In this document: positions 59,984 through 64,000 of the stretch, one piece after another
Position numbering within the stretch: position 1 is the stretch's first letter
Layout: each line of letters begins with the position of its first letter
Source: Ensifer adhaerens
GTDB taxonomy: Bacteria; Pseudomonadota; Alphaproteobacteria; Rhizobiales; Rhizobiaceae
Direction: 5' to 3'
Length of the DNA: 64,000 nt
Assembly: GCF_002940685.1 (NCBI RefSeq)
Contig: NZ_PNFP01000003.1
Location: 62,001 to 126,000, forward strand
The notes under the pieces: generated by a model
The model's database searches: none
Seen by the model: only the letters and a program-made list of their open reading frames with translations
What the model was told of the DNA's origin: nothing
Program-made: the position numbers and the translations under genes

Positions 59984-60625
59984 CTATAGCGCTCCGCGGA
60001 ACGTGAGGTTTATCCGCATGCGCCCGACTGTCTCATGGATGCCATCCTTTAGCTCCGGCACGCCGTGATAGAAGAGCCGCGACGGGCCGCCCCAGACCGC
60101 CACGTCCCCATGCCGCAGCGCATACTTCTTCACCGGATCGTTCCGCTTCAGCCCCCCGAACTGGAAGGTTGCCGGCAGGCCGAGCGAGACCGACACGATC
60201 GGATTGGCGAAGTCTCGCTCGTTCCTGTCCTGGTGCAGCGAAAGACGGGCGCCGGGCTCATAGCGGTTGATCAGGCAGCCGTCAGGTCGGAAGTTCGGAT
60301 AGCCGGCCCTTGTCGCCGCGTCGACCGCCAGGTCGAGGAAACATTTCGGCATGGCCGGCCAGGGTCGACCTGTTCCCGGATCATTGCGATCGTATCGGTA
60401 GCCTGCGCGATCGGTGACCCAGCCGGCGGCGCCGCAATTCGTCATCGCCACCGACATGGTGAAGCCGCCCGGCGTGACCATGTGTCGGAACGGCGACTGG
60501 CTGGTAATGTCGCCGAGCGCCGCCAGAAGATCTTTTTCGTAGGGAAGTGCCGCTCCGCGAAGCAGCATGGCGCCTTCGGCCATGCTCTCGGCTGCGGGGG
60601 CGAGCATATCAAACAGATCGGGCAT
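59984..60625 (-). CDS. alkB: DNA oxidative demethylase AlkB
   Basis: A 213-residue AlkB. The iron ligands are visible: HQDRNERD (HxD, about residues 131-133) and the distal His in LFYHGVPELK. The Arg/Asn pair in RMRINLTFRGAL binds 2-oxoglutarate. AlkB reverses 1-methyladenine and 3-methylcytosine in DNA and RNA with Fe(II) and 2-oxoglutarate. Start ATG 60625 overlaps the preceding gene by 17 nt. Member of the ada-alkA-alkB repair cluster. Confidence 0.94.
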   Translation of the reverse strand: MPDLFDMLAPAAESMAEGAMLLRGAALPYEKDLLAALGDITSQSPFRHMVTPGGFTMSVAMTNCGAAGWVTDRAGYRYDRNDPGTGRPWPAMPKCFLDLAVDAATRAGYPNFRPDGCLINRYEPGARLSLHQDRNERDFANPIVSVSLGLPATFQFGGLKRNDPVKKYALRHGDVAVWGGPSRLFYHGVPELKDGIHETVGRMRINLTFRGAL

Positions 60626-61259
60626 CTTCGGGCCTGTTGTCTATCGTGGTGGCGGATGGATGAAAGACCGGGCGATATCCGGCAAGGAGCACCTGGAGCG
60701 TCGATGGCGGCGTCAGGAGCCATTCGGCGTTGCGCAGGGTTTCGGGCGTGTCGTAACCCTCGGTGGTCCAGCGGAACGCCAGGCCGGCGCGCAGCGTGTA
60801 GGCCTCGCCGCCTGACACGACGACCGCGCCATCAGGCAGATCGGCCAAACGAAGGGCGATCGGATGCAGGCGCTTGCGGCCGTACTCGAGGCGTTCGGCA
60901 TGCAGGAGGGAATCCATCTGCATGGCTGAAGGGGGTGCGTCATTCTTCGCCGATGCCCAGCAGGACCGGAAGTGTTGCGCGGCTTCGCGCCGGCAGAGGA
61001 AGCACGGACGATGGCCGGCAGCAAGGGCAACGGCCTCGTCGAGGAAAAACAGCTCCGTCCAGCTCCTGCGCGCCATCACCTCCCGGTGCCATCCCTTGAA
61101 TTCGCAGGCGCAAATGAGCCAGGCCTTCGACGCCCAGCGCCTGCCAAGCAATGTCTTCGTCGCCGGATCGTGGATGATGCCGCGATTGCCGGTAAACAGG
61201 CCGCGCTGAGCGGTGGCGACGATATCACCGAAGGGCGTGACGCGGTTTTGAAGGGGCAT
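60609..61259 (-). CDS. uncharacterised Cys-rich protein in the alkylation-repair cluster
   Basis: A 216-residue protein of unknown family. The first half carries two Cys pairs, AWLICACEFKGW (CxC, about residues 50-52) and HRPCFLCRREAAQHF (CxxC, about 85-88), that could bind zinc. The second half is ordinary (LADLPDGAVVVSGGEAYTLR). It lies between the alkA-like and alkB genes, with 21 nt and a 17-nt overlap respectively, so it is co-transcribed. It may be a nucleic-acid-binding or repair accessory protein; no function is claimed. Confidence 0.75.
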   Translation of the reverse strand: MPLQNRVTPFGDIVATAQRGLFTGNRGIIHDPATKTLLGRRWASKAWLICACEFKGWHREVMARRSWTELFFLDEAVALAAGHRPCFLCRREAAQHFRSCWASAKNDAPPSAMQMDSLLHAERLEYGRKRLHPIALRLADLPDGAVVVSGGEAYTLRAGLAFRWTTEGYDTPETLRNAEWLLTPPSTLQVLLAGYRPVFHPSATTIDNRPEDARSV

Positions 61260-61280
61260 GGCGTTTTTCCCGGCCGTCTC

Positions 61281-61922
61281 TTACTTCAACACGTTTCCAC
61301 GCTCGCGCGGGATGCGCCACAAATACCAGGCCGCCACCGTGCGGTGGGGCGACCAGGGCTTCGAGATCTCGCGCAGTTCTCTCGGCTTCGGTTGTTCGGG
61401 CAACGATTTCAGAACACGGTAGCCTTCGCAGACACCGAAGTCGTCTGCAGGCAGGATGTCCATCCGTTCCAGCGAATACATCAGCAGCATTTCGACGGTC
61501 CAACGGCCGATGCCCTTGATACCGATCATGCGGTCGATCAGCGCCTCATCGGTCATCGCGGCGGCAATGTCACGGGTGGGGACCAGGCCATCCAACGTTC
61601 CCCGAGCGATTGCCTTGATGGTGGCGATCTTGCTGGCCGAGAAGCCGCAGCTGTGAAGCTGGTCGAACTCGGTCGCGATGAGGTCTTCCGGGGTCGGAAA
61701 ATCGCTGTTGTCGAAGAGCCGCTTGAGGCGGCCAACGATGGCGTCGCCAGCCTTGGCCGTCAACTGCTGATAGGCGATCGCACGAACAAGCGCTTCGTAT
61801 GGTTCTCGGGCGGCCTTGGGATCGTGACGGCAAGGGCCGACCAGGTCGATCAACCGCGCCCAGTCGTCGTCATGGCTGGAAAGAAAAGCAACGGAACCAT
61901 CGTAGCGGGAGAACAAATTCAT
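61281..61922 (-). CDS. AlkA-like DNA-3-methyladenine glycosylase
   Basis: A 213-residue HhH-GPD glycosylase. The helix-hairpin-helix reads MIGIKGIGRWTVEMLLMY (about residues 134-151), followed by ILPADDFGVCEGY with the catalytic Asp. It is shorter than E. coli AlkA because the N-terminal domain is missing, as in many alphaproteobacterial homologues. The ATG at 61922 overlaps the stop of a 45-codon ORF (ATGA). It excises alkylated purines such as 3-methyladenine. Co-transcribed with ada and alkB. Confidence 0.9.
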   Translation of the reverse strand: MNLFSRYDGSVAFLSSHDDDWARLIDLVGPCRHDPKAAREPYEALVRAIAYQQLTAKAGDAIVGRLKRLFDNSDFPTPEDLIATEFDQLHSCGFSASKIATIKAIARGTLDGLVPTRDIAAAMTDEALIDRMIGIKGIGRWTVEMLLMYSLERMDILPADDFGVCEGYRVLKSLPEQPKPRELREISKPWSPHRTVAAWYLWRIPRERGNVLK

Positions 61923-62056
61923 ACGGATGCCTTGTTTTCGTCGGCGACCGCGCGGCGTCGCCGTTCGCAGATGGTGAGCATGAGGTTGCCGCAAGGCGGC
62001 ATCCATGGCGCGTTCGGGTTTTCGGTGAGGGCAGGGAGCGTGGCGGCCACGGTCAT
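61919..62056 (-). CDS. possible 45-residue small protein between ada and alkA
   Basis: A short frame with AAGGA 5 nt upstream of ATG 62056 and an ATGA overlap of its stop with the glycosylase start. The product (MTVAATLPALTENPNAPWMP at its N-terminus, basic with two Cys) has no recognised domain. The operon-like spacing argues for translation; it could instead be a leader peptide that couples ada and alkA translation. Confidence 0.45.
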   Translation of the reverse strand: MTVAATLPALTENPNAPWMPPCGNLMLTICERRRRAVADENKASV

Positions 62057-62100
62057 CGCCGTCCTTTCCCATATCGGCGCGGTTGATTTCGATCGTGGCG

Positions 62101-63198
62101 TCATGCGGTCCGCGGCGCTTCCCGATCAAGCAGCGAGCGCTTGCGGTCGACGCCCCAGGCATAGCCGGAGAGCGCACCATCGTTGCGAACGACGCGGTGG
62201 CAGGGAATGGCGACCGCGATAGTGTTTGCAGCGCATGAGCCAGCGACTGCCCGCGCCGCGCTCGGTGCGCCGATACGTCGGGCGATTTGCGCATAGGACA
62301 CACGCTCGCCGACGGGGATCTCCTGCAAGGCCTGCCATACCCGTCGCTGGAACGCCGTGCCACGGACGTCGAGCGGCAGATCGAGACCGATGCCGGGGCT
62401 TTCGACGAAGCCACAAACGCGGGCGATCAGAGCCTCGTATTCGCGGTCCATGCCGATCAGTCTCGCTTTTGGAAAACGATCCTGGAGATCGCGCACAAGT
62501 TCGTCCGGATCGTCTCCGAGCAGGATCGAGGCCACGCCTTTCGTGCTCGAGGCCACGAGGATCGCGCCGAGCGTCGTCTGGCCGACCGCAAACTTGATCT
62601 CCTCGTTGGCGCCACCCGCACGGTATTGCGTCGGCGTCATGCCGAGCATGCCGGTCGACTTCTCATAAAAACGGCTACTGGAGTTGAAGCCGGCGTCGTA
62701 CATGGCCTCGGTGACGCTCGTGCCGGTCTCCAGGCCCTCCCGTACTTTCCTCGCGCGATGGCCGGCGGCATAGGCCTTGGGGGTCAGCCCCGTCGATGTC
62801 TTGAACACACGATGGAAATAGCTCGGACTGCGGCCGACAGTCGCCGCCAGTTCTTCCAGCGACGGTTCCTCTTCGCTCTCCTCGATGAGGCGGCAGGCCC
62901 GGGCGATCAGTGCGGCATTTTCGCATGCGAGCGAAGGGCCGTCCGGATTGCAGCGTCGGCACGGGCGAAACCCGGTTGCCCGGGCGCTTTCGAGCGTATC
63001 GTGCAAGGCGACGTTCTTCGGGTTTGCCGTGCGGGAGGGGTACGAAGGCCGGCAATAGATGCCGGTTGTCGAAACGGAGTACCAGAACCGACCGTCGGCA
63101 GACTTGTCGCGGGTAACGATCCGCGTCCAGCGGGGATCCTCCGCCACGGAGGGAAGCGAGGCGTGAAGGGTGGGGGCAGGTCGAATGTTCATGTCCAT
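62101..63198 (-). CDS. ada: bifunctional regulator/O6-methylguanine-DNA methyltransferase Ada
   Basis: A 365-residue Ada. The N-terminal zinc domain (residues 1-90) has TTGIYCRPSYPS and GFRPCRRCNPD; the AraC-type domain runs from about 90 to 190, and the C-terminal methyltransferase has AVAIPCHRVVRNDG with the acceptor Cys. In E. coli Ada four cysteines bind zinc (38, 42, 69, 72). Here Cys49, Cys80 and Cys83 match three of them, but the equivalent of Cys42 is Tyr53 (codon TAC). Phosphotriester repair and self-induction may therefore be altered. It is the first gene of the cluster. Confidence 0.93.
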   Translation of the reverse strand: MDMNIRPAPTLHASLPSVAEDPRWTRIVTRDKSADGRFWYSVSTTGIYCRPSYPSRTANPKNVALHDTLESARATGFRPCRRCNPDGPSLACENAALIARACRLIEESEEEPSLEELAATVGRSPSYFHRVFKTSTGLTPKAYAAGHRARKVREGLETGTSVTEAMYDAGFNSSSRFYEKSTGMLGMTPTQYRAGGANEEIKFAVGQTTLGAILVASSTKGVASILLGDDPDELVRDLQDRFPKARLIGMDREYEALIARVCGFVESPGIGLDLPLDVRGTAFQRRVWQALQEIPVGERVSYAQIARRIGAPSAARAVAGSCAANTIAVAIPCHRVVRNDGALSGYAWGVDRKRSLLDREAPRTA

Positions 63199-63536
63199 GA
63201 TCTTCCACTCGAATTTGTTGTTGATCGATCGTGCCTCCGATCAGTGCTGTCCGATCCTTGCTCTCGAATCGAACGAGTTCCCACCCGGATCTTGCGCAGA
63301 CCATCGACAGGCGCGGTTTTCCGACGCTTCCATCGTGGCGATGGGAAGGGGCTTGAGAAAAACGAAGCTCGCACAGACATTTGAGGGCACCGGGCGCCAA
63401 ACTCCGGTTCTTGTCCTCGAATTGGAAACGGCGTGCCGGACCGAAGCAAGGTTCGAGAAGCCTGGACTGGCTAGCGGTTGACTGATCGCAGAATTCAAGG
63501 CGATCCAACGAGTGCTGACAGGGCGGGCAAGGGGAA
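63199..63536. promoter_or_regulatory. 338-nt divergent promoter region of ada and the ABC permease
   Basis: No gene is supported here. It should contain the ada promoter (near 63200-63260) and the promoter of the rightward permease gene. An Ada box could not be assigned. Open frames on both strands lack domains. Confidence 0.45.
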
Positions 63537-64000
63537 TTGAAGATAAGACCAGACGAACGGCCATTCCGGATCTTCGCCCGCTTTTTCGTTGTATGCGCGG
63601 TGATCGGAGGGTGGGCCGCCTATGTCGAGCTCTCGGAAATCCCGCCTTACATCATACCCCGCCCGGATGCGGTCGTTGCAGCACTTCTTGCCGATTGGCA
63701 CATCTTGGGTCCGGCGCTCTGGGTAACCGCGCAAACGACCTTTGTGGCACTGACTCTTGCCATCTTCGGTGGAGGATGTGCGGCGGTGTTGCTCGCACAA
63801 TCCAGGTGGATCGAGACGGCATTGTCGCCGATTCTGGTGACGTTGCAGGTAACCCCGATCGTCGCGATAGCGCCCTTGATCCTGATTTATGCGCCGACAG
63901 CTTGGACCGCGCAGTTGATATGTGCGTTCCTCGTGACCTTTTTCCCGATCATGTTGAATACGCTGCAGGGCTTGAAGAGCGCCGACCGGGATCGCGCCGA
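63537..64000 (+). CDS. ABC transporter permease, TauC/SsuC/ThiX-type (3' truncated)
   Basis: The first 154 codons of a BPD_transp_1 permease, cut by the window edge. The start is placed at TTG 63537, since an in-frame stop lies 21 nt upstream and no other start is near; AAGGGG is only 2 nt away, so a later start is possible. Visible family marks are IPPYIIPRPDAVVAALL and LVTLQVTPIVAIAPLILIY, the segments found in taurine/sulfonate, HMP and nitrate permeases. A sulfonate or pyrimidine-precursor importer is likely; the rest of the operon lies beyond the window. Confidence 0.85.
   Translation, partial: MKIRPDERPFRIFARFFVVCAVIGGWAAYVELSEIPPYIIPRPDAVVAALLADWHILGPALWVTAQTTFVALTLAIFGGGCAAVLLAQSRWIETALSPILVTLQVTPIVAIAPLILIYAPTAWTAQLICAFLVTFFPIMLNTLQGLKSADRDRA

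Noticed and set aside
1-64000. CRISPR arrays, tRNA or rRNA genes, prophage or intact insertion sequences
   Set aside because: None seen: no regularly spaced repeats, no tRNA-like cloverleaf recognised, no transposase or integrase motifs.

Overview
This 64 kb window is high-GC DNA from an alphaproteobacterium of the Rhizobiales, most likely Ensifer/Sinorhizobium or a close relative. The signs are a run of SyrB-like small basic proteins, a SorC-type regulator fused to DhaK, an Aap-type amino-acid transporter, and a high density of ABC uptake systems typical of a rhizobial megaplasmid, chromid or accessory chromosomal region. No rRNA, tRNA, CRISPR array, replication gene or intact insertion sequence was seen. 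Gene placement is confident for most of the window; specific substrates are mostly inferred.

Layout. (1) 1-2118: an unusually GC-rich three-gene fragment (glycosyltransferase, membrane protein, alpha/beta-hydrolase-like protein). (2) 2409-5245: an NDH-2-like flavoprotein divergent from a metallo-beta-lactamase-fold hydrolase. (3) 5301-14386: a leftward carbohydrate locus with a ribose-type ABC transporter, a GolD/DthD-like polyol dehydrogenase, two DhaK/DhaL kinase sets, and a regulator fused to the second DhaK. Tetritol or tetrulose use is a reasonable guess. (4) 15022-33193: a large organosulfur-type locus. It has a DszA/NtaA-like FMN monooxygenase, two DszB-like proteins that keep the desulfinase Cys/His/Arg residues, two DszC-like flavin monooxygenases, an SsuD-like monooxygenase, an amidohydrolase, accessory flavin and NAD(P) enzymes, and a peptide/nickel-type ABC transporter whose binding protein lies in a separate unit.

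(5) 33339-36754: three tandem SyrB-like coiled-coil proteins, a DUF3016-like secreted protein and a small P-loop kinase. (6) 36809-41882: an Aap-like amino-acid ABC operon without an ATPase gene, interleaved with a GntR regulator and two different CX5R phosphatases. (7) 42358-49235: a tightly coupled seven-gene operon whose gene set matches the Campylobacter jejuni O-methyl phosphoramidate (MeOPN) capsule pathway: glutamine kinase, cytidylyltransferase, gamma-glutamyl-CDP-amidate hydrolase, CDP-amidate kinase and methyltransferase, plus a CysQ-like 3'-phosphatase and a putative transferase.

(8) 49771-55846: a LysR regulator, a VOC ring-cleaving dioxygenase, an old-yellow-enzyme, XapX, GNAT and DoxX proteins and a YcaC-like isochorismatase-fold hydrolase, reading as a quinone/electrophile detoxification neighbourhood. 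(9) 56335-58062: two AraC regulators. (10) 58673-63198: an alkylation-damage repair cluster (ada, a 45-codon ORF, an AlkA-like glycosylase, an unknown Cys-rich protein, alkB) with a second 2OG-Fe(II) oxygenase nearby; its Ada lacks one of the four zinc-binding cysteines. (11) 63537-64000: the start of a TauC/SsuC-type ABC permease cut by the window edge.

The two most notable systems are the phosphoramidate operon (7) and the dsz-like desulfurisation locus (4).
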